Made by a program: the position numbers and the translations under genes. Positions 46,448 through 57,656 of a stretch of 64,000 bases of DNA are shown in pieces. The DNA lies in assembly GCA_014529385.2 (NCBI GenBank), contig CM043967.1:3500001-3564000 (forward strand), read 5' to 3'. Numbering within the stretch: the stretch's first letter is position 1; each line of letters opens with the position of its first letter. Source of the DNA: Adiantum capillus-veneris (lineage: Eukaryota > Streptophyta > Polypodiopsida > Polypodiales > Pteridaceae). A model generated the notes under the pieces. The model saw nothing but the letters and a program-made list of their open reading frames with translations. It ran no database searches and had not been told where the DNA came from.

Positions 46448-46997
46448 TGTAACAGACTTGGACACTCCAAGTCAAGAATCAACCGTGACAGCACTAAATT
46501 ACCACTTCAAAACAATTCACAGATCAGATTTGCACTCGCCCGGCGGAGTTCCGTGCCTAGAGATATTGGCCCCAAAGACTGGCGCCCCTTTCGGTATTTC
46601 TTTTTATATTAATCAATCATCAAAGTACAAGAGAGCGGTTAGGGTTTCACTCTCAGACTCTGCGTCCAGATGCTCTGAGAAGTGAGGCCCTCACCACTAA
46701 TTTAAAGGTTACAAGGGATGCCCAAAAGCAGAGCCCCAAAAGCTTTTAAAATCAAAAGCATCAATTCTCTCTCTCTCTTAGAGAGTCTCTTCTCTTTTTT
46801 TTATAAAAAAAAGCAAAAGCAAAATTCGCGTCGCTCATCATTTTCCAAATTTTTTTAAAAAAAAAATAAAAAAAATAATCCGCCTCCGCGATTTTCAAAA
46901 ATTAGGGTTTTTGGCAGAAATTAGGGTTTGCAGGAATTTTAGGGTTTCTGGCAGAAATTAGGGTTTCTGCTGTCCGCCACGTCATCACTCTGTGACA
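46448..46997 (-). repeat. D 3' LTR (550 bp)
   Basis: Outer repeat of D, followed by a polypurine tract on the minus strand (complement of 46998-47013). Carries the TGGCGCCCCTTT block (about 46580) and four TTAGGGTTT motifs (46908-46968). Confidence 0.94.
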
Positions 46998-47602
46998 TAC
47001 CTCCCTCTTGAAAGCATTGTAATCGACCGCGATTACGCCTGCAAAACCGACAAAAGCCATAAACCGTCTTAGCAGACACTGACTGTTAGTACCTACGTAC
47101 TAGGAACGCACATCTAGCACATGTACAAAATCGACAGTCACATCACACGACATCACAAGACATCACCAGACATCACAGGACATCACATGACATTCAACAT
47201 TCATTCGGATCTTAGACCATGATTTATCGGCAATGTAGCTAGCAATCACATCTAGGTCCAATCGGGACCTCATCGATGTCCGATTGACTAACCCCTATTG
47301 CAACCATGTCTATTCGAGATCAATCAGACCAAAATGCTGCAGTCATTTCGGCTATCAGTTCCTGCACTCACAAGAAGTCAAGAACAAATCAGTATCATAA
47401 TCAGGAATTCCATTTCATAAAGTCATCCAGCAGAATACTGTCAGCTCTCAGTATCCCTGAAGCTCAAAGAGACATCAGTGACTTTAGTATCAAAATTGAG
47501 GCATCTGTTGACAAGGGAGCGGAGTAACTCCCCTCTTGTGCATCCCACTGCACTAGATCTTCGGCCAAGCTGAGTTCTGGGTTCCGTTTGGAGTAGACTA
47601 TG
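46998..47602 (-). other. D polypurine tract and 3' untranslated region
   Basis: Non-coding counterpart of 43431-44005 in B1. A short GACATCAC-type tandem (about 47147-47190) is expanded relative to B1. Confidence 0.75.
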
Positions 47603-48787
47603 CTAAACCAAAACATCGAGGTAAAGTTTCACAATACGAGGAGTATCTGCTAGGTCCTCCTCCTCCATCCACTTCGCATCAAATGCAGGAAAGTTCTTGA
47701 ACTTAACCAAGAACCGCCTTCGGACTTTACCTTTCTTCGTATCATTATGTGCCAAAATCTGTTCAGGAACAAGGATCTCCTCGTTTTCTTCCACTTCGGG
47801 TTGCTCATCAGGCTCCCCATCATCAGGCACATCACCCTTAACAGGGTTTCAAGAGACTCACATGCAATGCATTATGAATCCTCCAAGTATCTGGCAGTTT
47901 CAATCGGAAGGAGACATCATTTATCTTGTCAGTGATCTGGAAAGGTCCGTAGTATCACATACTAAGCTTTGGAAAAAGCCTCTCCTTTCCCTTTTTCTTT
48001 CTTAGGCGTGCCTTCTCAAAAGTAAGAGCACCCAATCATCCTCCTTCAGTTTCCAGTCGCGACGATTGTGATCCGCTGCCTTTTTCTGTCGTTCTTGAGA
48101 CTTCTGTAAAGTCTCGCGAACCTTGGCAAAAGTCGTATCCAAATCTCGTGAATATTCATCCGCTTCAAATTTCTAATCTTTCGTGCTCAGGAAGGATGGA
48201 ACCTTCGCAGCAGTTTCAACAATCTCTCATGGCGTCTTCCCCGTCGAAGAGTGTATCGTGTTATTGTAGGCAAATTCCACCAAAGGTAAGTTCTTTTCCC
48301 ATTGAGTCTTTTGATGCGAGATACAAGACTTCAATAAATCTAAAATCACTGAATTGGCAATCTCAGATTGCCCGTCAGTCTGCAAGTGAAACGATGACGA
48401 GAACTGCAACCGCGTGCCAATGTTCTCCCAAATTGCCTTCCAAAACAAACTCATAAATCTGAGGTCTCTGTCGGAGACAATCGTCTCAGGCGTGCCATGT
48501 AATCGGAAAATCATCGTGATCATTCTGTATTCTCGGGAGATCAAAAAAAATGAAATCCATTTCAATATTTTCCCAGGGGCGGGTGGGTATGGGTAAAGGC
48601 TGTAACAATCCCTGTGCCTTATGCCTGTCAAACTTGAACTGCGCACAAACTCTTCCACATCCTTCTTCAGTCTCCGCCAAAAGAAATCTCTCTCTACCCC
48701 TTTCATGGTGGTAGCAATGCCGCGGTGACCCGTAAAAGGTGGACAGTGGCAATCAGTCATAACCTGTTCCCTCAACGGCTGTGTAAC
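47603..48787 (-). pseudogene. pol: D integrase and chromodomain-like tail, internally deleted
   Basis: Zinc-finger part [24 protein letters not shown] (about 48740-48660), then loss of the C-x2-C region. The same jump as in B1 from NDHD to FRLHGT occurs near 48510-48540. The core continues SDRDLRFMSLFW and DGQSEIAN to 48227. Stops and frameshifts separate it from the C-terminal part at 47830-47603 (RRRFLVKFKNFPAFDAKWMEEEDL). Confidence 0.85.
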
Positions 48788-50245
48788 TCACAACATAGTC
48801 TTTTTCATCAAGTAGCCTTCCCGAAGGGAGTATCCCGCTACTGTCTCCCCATCCCGTATCCGTGTAAAAATATCTGCAAAATCTGTATCTGTGGCATACT
48901 GATCGACCATATCCTCGAAGCTCCTATGATGTATCGCGGAAATAGCTAGAACCAACGGTTTCCGAGACAAAGCATCTGCCACCACATTCTTCTGACCCTG
49001 CACATGGACAATCTGGAAGTGGAACTGTGACAAGATGTTCACCCACCGCATCTGCTTTTCCGAAAGCTGCTTCTGTGACAAGAAGTAGCGCAAACTCTGA
49101 TGGTCTGTAAAGACTGTAAAATCCGCTCCGAGTAGGTAATGCCGCCACTGAGTAAGAGCATGGATAACCGCCAAAAGCTCTTTCTCATAAATCTGTGCTG
49201 TCATCTCTGGCCTAGAGAACAAACGACTCTTCTAAGCTATGACATGGCCTTCTTGCATCAAGACTGCACCCAGACTACGACCACAAGCATCACAAAATAC
49301 TTCAAATGACTTCTGCAAGTCGGGCAAAGTCAAATCTGTTCCTGTAGTGAATTTCTCTTTCAATGTCTGAAAGGCAGTCACCTCTGTGGGTCCCCACGAA
49401 AAAGGTACTCCTTTCTGTGTCAAGGTATGCAAAGGGGAAGCAACCTCTGCAAACTTTCGTATGAACCGCCTGTAGTACGAACACAGTCCCAAGAAGCTTC
49501 TAACTTCATGGACATTCCTCAAATCGAGCCAATCACGGATAGTCTCTATCTTGGCCGGGTCCATTTGCACTCCTGCTGCTGACACAATGTGTCCCAAAAA
49601 GTGTATCCATGGTAGGAAAAATTCACTTTTCTTTTCATTAATCACTAGCGTGTGATCTCGTAATGCCTAAAAGACTTGAAGCAGATGATCTCTGTGTTCT
49701 GCCTCATTCTTGGAGAAAACAATGATGTCGTCAAAGAAAGTGCCAACAAATAGCCTGTACTCTCGAAAAATCTTGTCCATCATCTGGTCAAATGTCGCAA
49801 GAGCATTGGTTAAGCCAAAAGGCATCACCAAAAACTCAAATAACCCAAAAGTCGTCCGAAAAGCTGTCTTGTAGACATCTCCTTGCGCTATCCTGATCTG
49901 ATGATATCCACTCTTCAAGTCAATCCTGCTAAAGCACGAGGATCCCTGTAACCTGTCGAGTATATCATCGATCCTAGGAATCGGAAATCTGTTCTTGATG
50001 GTGATTTCGTTGAGAGTGCTATAATCGATGCACATTCTCCAAGATCCGTCTTTCTTCAAAACCAACAACACTGGAGAGCAATACGGTGAAGTACTAGGCT
50101 GGACAAGACCCTTTTCCAAGAGGTCTTTCACTGAGTTCATAATCTTTTCATTCTGTACTCGGCTCACACGATAAGGTGGCCGATTCGGTGGCGTGCTTCC
50201 AGATATCAGATCAATGGTATGATCTTCAAGCCCTCTCAAAAGCAA
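48788..50245 (-). pseudogene. pol: D RT and RNase H, nearly open
   Basis: RT 50245-49667 ([30 protein letters not shown], catalytic FFDD at about 49729-49740) and 49645-49232 (LGHIVSAAGVQMDPAK, VRSFLGLCSYYRRFIRKF) are in the same frame, separated by one stop. A stop near 49230 precedes RNase H (YEKELLAVIHAL, TDHQSLRYFLSQK, DALSRKPLVLA), which runs to 48788. Of the C/B1/D family this is the best preserved RT/RNase H. Confidence 0.87.
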
Positions 50246-50670
50246 TCGGCATGAGCGTGGAGAAAAAATAAATCTTGGCGTTCTTTTCTTCAGGTCAAAA
50301 CATATTCAACCTTTATCCATCGTTCAGTTCTCCCAAAAGAATGAGTAAGAAAACTGAAGTTCATCAAGTACAATCTCTAAGCCCTTCATTTATCAAAGTC
50401 GCTTTCTCGGCCCGGTAGTCAACCACGGCGTAGTTCTTGTGGTACCAAGGGATCCAGAGTAGAACGTCACTCACGTGCCTTGAACACCCCTGTCATTGCA
50501 AACGAAGTTTGCCAATGCTCGGTGTAATGGCAACATCCCATCCGGGTGCCAGTCGAACTACCTCCGCCTGTGGCGTCAGTCTGTCGGGCGTAGTTCCAAA
50601 TCGAGCCGCCAATTCCAAGTGAAAAGAAGTTGGCCTTGGCTCCTTCAACAGAGCTTCTTGATCCTTCGCT
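50246..50670 (-). pseudogene. pol: D protease remnant with deletions
   Basis: Collinear with 40388-40800 of B1 and shortened relative to C: the active-site segment, the protease-RT linker and a 28-base piece just before RT are missing. No open frame. Confidence 0.8.
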
Positions 50671-52301
50671 TTGTCCCGAAAGCGGCAAAGTTTGTACTTT
50701 CATTCAGTAGATTCGGTGCAGGTCCCACGCCATGTGGTACCAGTTCTGCTTTTCTATCTGCCTTTTCCGCCACATTCCTCAGCTGCTCTCGAACTCTCAG
50801 ACCTGTCGTCGTCTTTATCATTCTGTTCTTTCTGTGCCTTATCAGGGCACTTTGCGGAAATATGTCCATGTTCCCCACATCCAAAGCACTTCCCCTCTCT
50901 GATGAAGCGAGCTCTCTCCTCAGGAGTAAGCTTGCGTCGTGCATCCTTTTTTTTCTCTGGGTTGCTCTTTTTCATTCTACTTTCATTCCCAAAAGTCTGT
51001 TCGGCTCGTTTTGTCATGGCCTCATCCGTGGGGTAGGTCAGACTGCCAGAGTGAATGGCAAAGCCCCGTTTCGCATGACTCATCAACTCCTGAATAGAAG
51101 CTGACTTTTGTTCCAAGCAATGATCTCGGATCTCTGTAGGTAGACCCAAGGTAAACCGCTCAATCTGTTCTCTGAACGAGATCTTCTTGAATGAAGAGGT
51201 GGGTAGAAAAGAGCTCCAGAATCTTTCACAATAAGAATTCACTGTATCGCTCTTGGTCATCCGGAGATGGTTCCAAGCAGCTCGTATATCTCGCTCAAAC
51301 TCTTGAGTCAACCAAGAAGAAATAAAAAGCCTCTTGAATTTCAGCCATGTAACTGGCACAGTCTTGCTTAATAGAAGCGTGGACCACCAAGTACGAGCAT
51401 TCCCCTTAAAGTAAGAGGCAACTCTCCGAATCTTGGAGTGCTCTGAATAGCGTCCTCCCGCGAAAGCGATGTCAAAGACACAGCCTTCGAAGCATCTGAG
51501 TATCCTGAAAAGTATCAAACTTGATCGAGTGGCCACCTTCCTTAAACTCTCGGACTTTCTTGCTTTTATCTTCGAGAAAGTCATACTGGTTGGCTTTGTA
51601 AAAATTCTTCTTGTTCGCATAAAACTTTCCGTCATCGGAATCTGAGCTGTCTGTAGACGAGTCCTGAGTAGAACTGTCAGTCTCTGGGCGAGATGTAGCC
51701 TTCTTTGCCTGTTTCTTGCCCGTTCCGAAGCTGTGTGTCTTGCTTCGCTTTTTGCTTTTTTCTGTCTTCTTCGCTCTAATCCGAGGAGCTAGAAGAACTG
51801 TCAGAAGAAGAAGAAGAAGAAGAACTGGGTACTCCTTCAAATCGAACACGCTTCTTCCGTTTCTTTGCCTTGTCAAATGTCAACTGACGACCCAAATATC
51901 CCGGGAAGTCAGTGCCTTTCTTCTGCTTTTTGGCTTTCTTTTGCGTGTCAAAAAGCTGAGCAATCCGTGCATCAACCACGTTCTCCAGTTCCTGCTCCGT
52001 ATATTTTCTTGGAGGCAGAAGGTTTCTTGAGAGCGGGTTTCGGGAGTGGTGTTGTGGTTCTCTGCCACTCCATCTGTACCTCTTCCAAAGAGGTTTGGTT
52101 CATATATTTTGCCATCTTCGGATCCTTGGCAAAATTGAGCATCATCATTGTTGCATCGCTGATCAACTGGCGACGCTCTATCTCTCGCCGCTCCGCCCAA
52201 GTAGGCCGAGGCGGGCCATACTCTCTGCCTGAATCTTCGTTGTGATCCCAGCCCGCATCTCCAGATGCAGAGGGAGTCGACTGATCATTGCCTGAAGCCA
52301 T
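50671..52301 (-). pseudogene. gag: D Gag, broken
   Basis: ATG at 52301 (MASGNDQSTPSASGDAG). Frameshift near 52000, then the Ser-rich region, then a second frameshift before KKRSKTHSFGTGKKQAKKA. The Gag core has lost about 40 bases near 51475 (between KFDTFQ and DIAFAGG) but is otherwise open from 51470 to about 50754 (ARTWWSTLLLSK, FTLGLPTEIRDHCLEQ, zinc knuckle CFGCGEHGHISAKC at about 50896-50855). Confidence 0.87.
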
Positions 52302-52360
52302 AGGTGCCGCGGAAAAAAAAATTTGGGGATCAGATTTCCCGTAGAAGAGAAATCGGCCGT

Positions 52361-52372
52361 GCTCTGATACCA
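52361..52372 (-). promoter_or_regulatory. D primer-binding site
   Basis: The complement reads TGGTATCAGAGC, one base from the 5' LTR. Confidence 0.93.
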
Positions 52373-52373
52373 C

Positions 52374-52934
52374 TGTAACAGACTTGGACACTCCAAGTCA
52401 AGAATCAACCGCGACAGCACTAAATTACCACTTCAAAACAATTCACAGATCACAATATATTTGCACTGGCCCGGCGGAGTTCCGTGCCTAGAGATATTGG
52501 CCCCAAAGACTGGCGCCCCTTTCGGTATTTCTTTTTATATTAATCAATCATCAAAGTACAAGAGAGCGGTTAGGGTTTCACTCTCAGACTCTGCGTCCAG
52601 ATGCTCTGAGAAGTGAGGCCCTCACCACTAATTTAAAGGTTACAAGGGATGCCCAAAAGCAGAGCCCCAAAAGCTTTTAAAATCAAAAGCATCAATTCTC
52701 TCTCTCTCTTAGAGAGTCTTTTCTCTTTTTTTTATAAAAAAAAGCAAAAGCAAAATTCGCGTCGCTCATCATTTTCCAAAAAAAAATAAAAATATATATA
52801 TATATATTTTAATAATCCGCCTCCGCGATTTTCGGAAATTAGGGTTTCTGGCAGAAATTAGGGTTTGCAGGAATTTTAGGGTTTCTGGCAGAAATTAGGG
52901 TTTCTGCTGTCTGCCACGTCATCACTTTGTGACA
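52374..52934 (-). repeat. D 5' LTR (561 bp)
   Basis: Very similar to 46448-46997; the main difference is an AT-dinucleotide stretch near 52790-52808. Four TTAGGGTTT motifs at about 52839-52905 and TGACGTGGC-type motif near the outer end. Confidence 0.95.
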
Positions 52935-52939
52935 TATTG

Positions 52940-53464
52940 GCCCCAAAGACTGGCGCCCCTTTCGGTATTTCTTTATGTATTAATCAATTCAAAGTACAAG
53001 AGTGGTTCGGGTCTCACTCTTAGACTCTGCGTCCAGATGCTCTGCAGAGTGGGAGCCTGACTCACATATTTAATTTTACAAGGGATGCCAAAAGCAGAGC
53101 CCCAAAAGCTTCAGATCAAAAGCCTAAAAATAAAAGCAAAGGCTCTTTTCCTCTCTCAAGCTCTCCTGAGCTTTGGAACAAAATAAAGCAAAACTATTCT
53201 CTCTCTCTCTCTATCTCAATTTCCGTAGGAAAAGCAAACTACCGCAGCCTTGATTTTGCGCCGCAAATTACGGAATTAGGCCACGTCATCATATCAGCGC
53301 TTTTCACTGCTGCCCTTTTAGGATTAGGGTTAGAGTTTTTGCAAATTTTAGGGTTTTTGGCAGATTTTAGGGTTTGCAGGTTTTAGGGTTAGGGTTTGCA
53401 GATTTAGGGTTTTCAGCAGCAGTTAGGGTTTCCTCTCGGGCAGCCACGTCATCACTTTGTGACA
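52940..53464 (-). repeat. Element C 5' LTR, outer part
   Basis: Resumes at GGCCCCAAAGACTGG after the TATTG duplication and ends TTTGTGACA. It is more diverged than the D and B1 LTRs and contains at least seven TTAGGG motifs (53325-53432) and two GCCACGTCATC motifs (53280 and 53443). Confidence 0.92.
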
Positions 53465-53859
53465 GAAGAAACCTCCTAAAGAGGGATTCACACCCTCAAT
53501 TCAAAATCCTCTCCAGTGACTAGTAAAGATGAAGTTACTCTCTCTGAAGAATGCCTTGAGAAGATTTCCTCTTTACCAAATATTTCACAGTTATTGGAAG
53601 ATTTTGAACAAAAAGTCTTACATCGAATGAAGAATTTTGAAGATCAATCTCTTGTTGCAGTCAACCTGATTAAGCCAGATTCTTCTCAATGCAGTGACAT
53701 GGGATTTAGCAGTCAAAGCAAAAAGGTTTTGCAAGAAGCAAAAATTCAAGACAAAGATTTCAGAAAACTTAAAAGATTGAAGATTTTCAAAGATTCAATG
53801 CTTTTCCAGAATCAGAAATCATTTCTCTAACCGACGCTCTCATTTTAAATGGGAGGGAA
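53465..53859 (+). pseudogene. Element H internal remnant with a 104-codon frame
   Basis: The frame 53516-53830 (MTSKDEVTLSEECLEKISSL...) is acidic and basic mixed, unrecognised, and stops 30 bases before a polypurine tract (GGGAGGGA, 53851-53858). Its place suggests the C-terminus of a pol protein or an extra ORF of an LTR element; the left part was removed when C inserted or by deletion. Confidence 0.4.
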
Positions 53860-54230
53860 TGTCACGATTGTGACTATGTTACAATATTTTATCTACTCCT
53901 AGTTGCAGATACGCAAAGTGCCATGACAAGGAGAACCCCTATGCTTGGATGGTCACGATCCTTCGCTCAAGAGATGTGCCTCTGCGTCCAATGGTTGTTG
54001 CAGCTCTTCGCCGAAAGGATGTGTCTTTACGTCTAAAGTCGCGCCTCTGCACCATGAGACGTGTCTTTTCATTTGTGTCTCTTCGTCTCCTATATGAGGA
54101 GCCTATTGTACTCAGTTTTCAAGCATTTATTCAATCAATAAAACACACATTCAATCTCTTGAGTCTCAGTTTGATCTTAAGTATGAAGTTTTAAGTCTTA
54201 ATTATAGGATTAGCACCAGTAATCCTCACA
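53860..54230 (+). repeat. Element H 3' LTR (371 bp)
   Basis: Starts TGTCACGATTGTGAC after the polypurine tract and ends AATCCTCACA where LINE coding sequence begins. TATATGAGG near 54090 and AATAAA near 54138 fit a promoter and poly(A) signal in plus orientation. No second LTR is present. Confidence 0.65.
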
Positions 54231-54811
54231 CATTTGACATGGTACAGAGAGCTCGATTGATGCGCAGACTGTAGGAGATGGGGCTGTCCATAGTGTTGAT
54301 TTGGGCGATTATAGCTCTATATAGATCAATGATGGGACATGTATGCACTCCGGAGGGAATATCTTATTTAGTTCACTCCACCATTGGAATGAAACAGGGT
54401 TGCCCATTGTCTCCTACTCTATTTGGTATGTATGTTGATGCGGTGTCTAATGACATTGACAGAGAGGGTGATAAAGGTGCCCAACTGGCAGAGACGTGGA
54501 TCCCATTGTTGCTATATGCTGATGATATTGTGATGATCTCTGACTCACCAGAGGGTATGCAGCGATAGTTGGATGCATTACACAGTTTTGTAGAGGATAG
54601 TGGATTGTCTGTAAACCTTGGTAAAACCAAGGTTATGGTGTTTAACACATACCACAGTGGATCAGGAGATTCAACACCGACTTTCACATATGGTCGAGAG
54701 ATTGTAGAGTATACAGATGCATACACTTACGGTGGGGTTGTCTTCACTGGGCCGAGGTTTTCTTTGGGGAGTGTCTCAGAGGATACGTCTATTTTTATGC
54801 AGCATGCCCAG
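54231..54811 (+). pseudogene. LINE (non-LTR) reverse transcriptase fragment
   Basis: One frame from FDMVQRARLMRRL (54233) through TIGMKQGCPLSPTLFGMYVD, LLYADDIVMISD (catalytic YADD about 54517-54528) and SGLSVNLGKTKVMVFN to 54811. These are RT blocks of LINE type. Two in-frame TAG codons (54272-54274, 54566-54568) fit CAG-to-TAG. The left side is cut by the H LTR and the right side by the F LTR. No endonuclease or tail is seen. Confidence 0.82.
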
Positions 54812-56350
54812 TGAAACCGGCCCGTAGGGCGGTAGACGTTGGCTTTCACCCGAAATTCTTTACTTTAGACACACACACAGAGCACTTTGCAAAGGTAACC
54901 TGTAATGGGGATTAACACCTAAGTACACACACGGCCCGAAAGCTAGAATGCTCCGAGCAGACGCCGACAACCTGTAGGCCCCAAAATTGGCGCCCCTTTT
55001 GGTATTTCTTTATTCTTTAACAAAGGGAATAAAACCTGTGATCTCCTATGAGCTGCCCCGCACAATCTAGGCTAGGAAACACCTGTTCTGGCCCGATTTT
55101 GGCCGCATAACTGTACTACGACGCTTCACAGTCACTATCCCCACGCAATAGGTGACTTTCCCGATGCATACGGACACTTTGCAAAACCTGGCGAGAATCT
55201 ACAGCACACTGAATTCTCTGTTTTCTGCCCCTCGCGTCCTCGAACGTCCTAGGGGTATTAGGGTCCGTTTAGGGCCGAAACCCTAAACCTGCAAAAATAC
55301 ACAGCAGGCTGTAATTCCCTGTTTTGGCCTCCGTTTCGCGTGCCGGTCGCATCTGTAGCAAGACCTCGAGCTCCCGCACCTGTAGGGCTAGTTGCCCTTT
55401 GAATCGGAAGAGATTTCTGGCGTGAAACCTCTCCGAATTCACCTGTACCTGCGGGGGATTAGCCGCTAGCTAATCCAGTACTTGTGCAAGAGGCTCTTGC
55501 CTCGGCAATCGCGCATGAACCCACATAACTGTACATTGGTCAAATAAAAAGCCCACTAGTGGAGCATAACATACTGCTCGTAGGGGAGAGAGAGAGCAGT
55601 GCGTAGCGTGCAGGGCATCACTCCTGGCACCGCACTGTACATAAGAGGGAAAGGAAGCACTCCATAGCTCTTAACCTGTGACAAAATGCAAAAGAGGTCT
55701 CCTCCTAGCTTAAAAATCAGCGCCAACTTTTCCCTTGTGAGGCAAGTGCACATAAATGTGCCACTTGGCGCATTTACAAGCATTTTTCCGTTTCGGGTTC
55801 GCCGCTTAAAAATATCCCAACTGATCGCCCAGTTGACTTCATGGCAGAGTTGTAGAATGTTCTCCTAGTCATACCGGAGGTAATGACGCGAACACATTTC
55901 CCGGCCCAAAATAGCAGTTCCCTAAATTTTAGGAGATGCTTCCGTTGGGCTCCCACTGGTCAACTGACCATCTATCCTCATTGGGACCGCATCCAAAAAT
56001 GCAATGTGACCCAACTGTCGGGTACTTTTCTGTTGGTAGTCACACCTTGACTTTAGGCCTTTATTGAGTTCACTTCCTAGTATCCACCAACTTGCTAAGT
56101 GCGATGGGGGGACCTATATGATCTTGCTTTGAGCCTAGACATCCTCTTACCATACAAATTCCAGTGCCAACCACTACCCATCTGCGGGTGAAACTACCGT
56201 TCACATTGGCCATGCAATGTCCGACCGTTTGCTACTTTAAGAAGAGGGTCTCAAAAATAAAACAAAACCCCTTGGAAAGAAACCAACAACTAAAGTTAGC
56301 AGTTGCCACGTCCTCATGACATAGTTAACAGTTGCCACGTCCCCGTGACA
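54812..56350 (-). repeat. Element F 3' LTR (1,539 bp)
   Basis: Outer (minus-strand 5') end TGTCACGGGGACGTGGC at 56350 next to a polypurine tract (complement of TACCCCCCCCTTGAAA); other end TGAAACCGG (54812). TGGCGCCCCTTT block at about 54990-55001, AAACCCTAA near 55280, two CCACGTCC motifs (56306-56345). The second LTR lies beyond the window. Confidence 0.82.
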
Positions 56351-56521
56351 TACCCCCCCCTTGAAATCGCAAACGTCCTCGATTGCATACTATAAATACA
56401 CTCCACTGATGATCTTGTGCTATTAACACTCTTTTATCATCACATGTATCCGCAAGAAAGGTCATAACATATAGATACAAATGACTTAATGAGGCCTTCA
56501 TACTTTTGTCATTTCCATCTA

Positions 56522-57655
56522 TTACACTGAATTCATATGTACATTTGATGTACTAGCTCTATCATTACCCCTCCTTTGCACACGTTGGGTTGGGACATAA
56601 GTAGGTTGTAACCCAAAGGCTTCAAGGTAAAGCTGCAATACATTTGGTGACTCTGACAATTCATGCTCTTCCATCCACTTTGCATCCATAGGCAGATAGT
56701 TCTTGAACTTCACCAAATAGCGTCTTGCAACTTGTCCTTTAACTTTTTTGTCCTTATGTGCCAAAACTTGCTCAGGTACCAGGATCTCATCAAGTTCCTC
56801 AACTTCTGGCTTATCCTCATCTGGCATATCTTCTGGCACATCACCCACGAAGGGTCTTAGAAGACTCACGTGAAACGCATTATGAATCTTCCACGCATCA
56901 GGCAATTTCAGCCTGTAAGCCACATTGCTGATCTTGTCAAGCACTTGAAAAGGCCCATAGTAACGCATGCTGAGCTTAGGAAACAGCCGTTCCTTGCCCT
57001 TCATCTTCTTTAACCTTGCCTTTTCGAACCTTAACAGAACCCAATCACCAGGTGATAACAGCAATTCACGACGGTGTCGATCAGCAGCCTTTTTCTGCTT
57101 TGCCCGAGTCTTCTCCAAGGCAACTTTAATCTTCTTATACATCTTATCCATGTTCTCAACATATCGATCTGCCTCAAAGATCTTGTCCTTTGTATGCAAA
57201 ATGGGAGGAACCTTTTTGCCGCCTTCAACAATCTCAAAAGGTGCTTTGCCAGTAGACGAATGCACCGTATTATTGTACGCATACTCAAGCATAGGCGAAT
57301 ACTGTTTCCACTTGCCCTTATTATCTGACACATAGCATTTCAGTAGATCCAAGACAATAGAATTAGCCTCTTCTGACTGTCCATCAGTTTGTGGATGAAA
57401 CGAAGACGAGAACTTGAGCATAGTGCCCACGTTCTCAAACAATCCTCTCCAGAACAAATTGGTCATGTGAGGATCACGATCACTGATAATCGATTGTGGC
57501 ATACCATGGTACTTAAACACATTGTACATGAACAAGCGTGCCATCTGGTCAGATTTTATCTTCTTCCTGACAGGGATAAAATGGGCCTGCTTGCTGAACC
57601 TGCAGATAATGGTCCATATACCATCATTCCCTGTTGGCGACAAGGGGAAGGGCAT
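56522..57655 (-). pseudogene. pol: Element F integrase core and C-terminus
   Basis: 377 codons open to the stop at 56522. The core starts at about SPTGNDGIWTIICRFSKQAHF; the residues that would carry the first catalytic Asp are lost at the junction near 57640-57656. SDRDPHMTNLFW and DGQSEEAN carry the other two acidic residues. Tail: GPFQVLDKI, HNAFHVSLLRP, VARRYLVKFKNYLPMDAKWMEEHEL (chromodomain-like), then a basic end. The open state suggests modest age. Confidence 0.88.
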
Positions 57656-57656
57656 T

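Larger units (their letters stand above)
46448..52934 (-). mobile_element. Gypsy element D, nested in the 5' LTR of C
   Basis: LTRs 46448-46997 and 52374-52934. TATTG at 46443-46447 and 52935-52939 is a perfect duplication. Same family and orientation as C, inserted about 125 bases into C's own LTR, so two related LTRs lie side by side. Confidence 0.95.
36839..53464 (-). mobile_element. Gypsy element C, host of two nested insertions, 3' truncated
   Basis: Order on the minus strand: 5' LTR (53464-52940 joined to 46447-46323), primer site, gag, protease/RT, truncation at 36839. B1 (38096-44550, flanked by GTTGG) sits in protease and D (46448-52934, flanked by TATTG) in the 5' LTR. Removing both restores continuity at both sites. 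C is therefore older than B1 and D. Confidence 0.9.

Noticed and set aside
46570-46600. TGGCGCC as a tRNA-Lys-type primer-binding site
   Set aside because: It is inside the LTR, and a proper TGGTATCAGAGC site lies one base from the LTR end of the same elements.
53320-53432. Interstitial telomere array
   Set aside because: The TTAGGG motifs are spaced by non-telomeric sequence and sit at the same place in several LTRs, so they are LTR motifs rather than a telomere relic.
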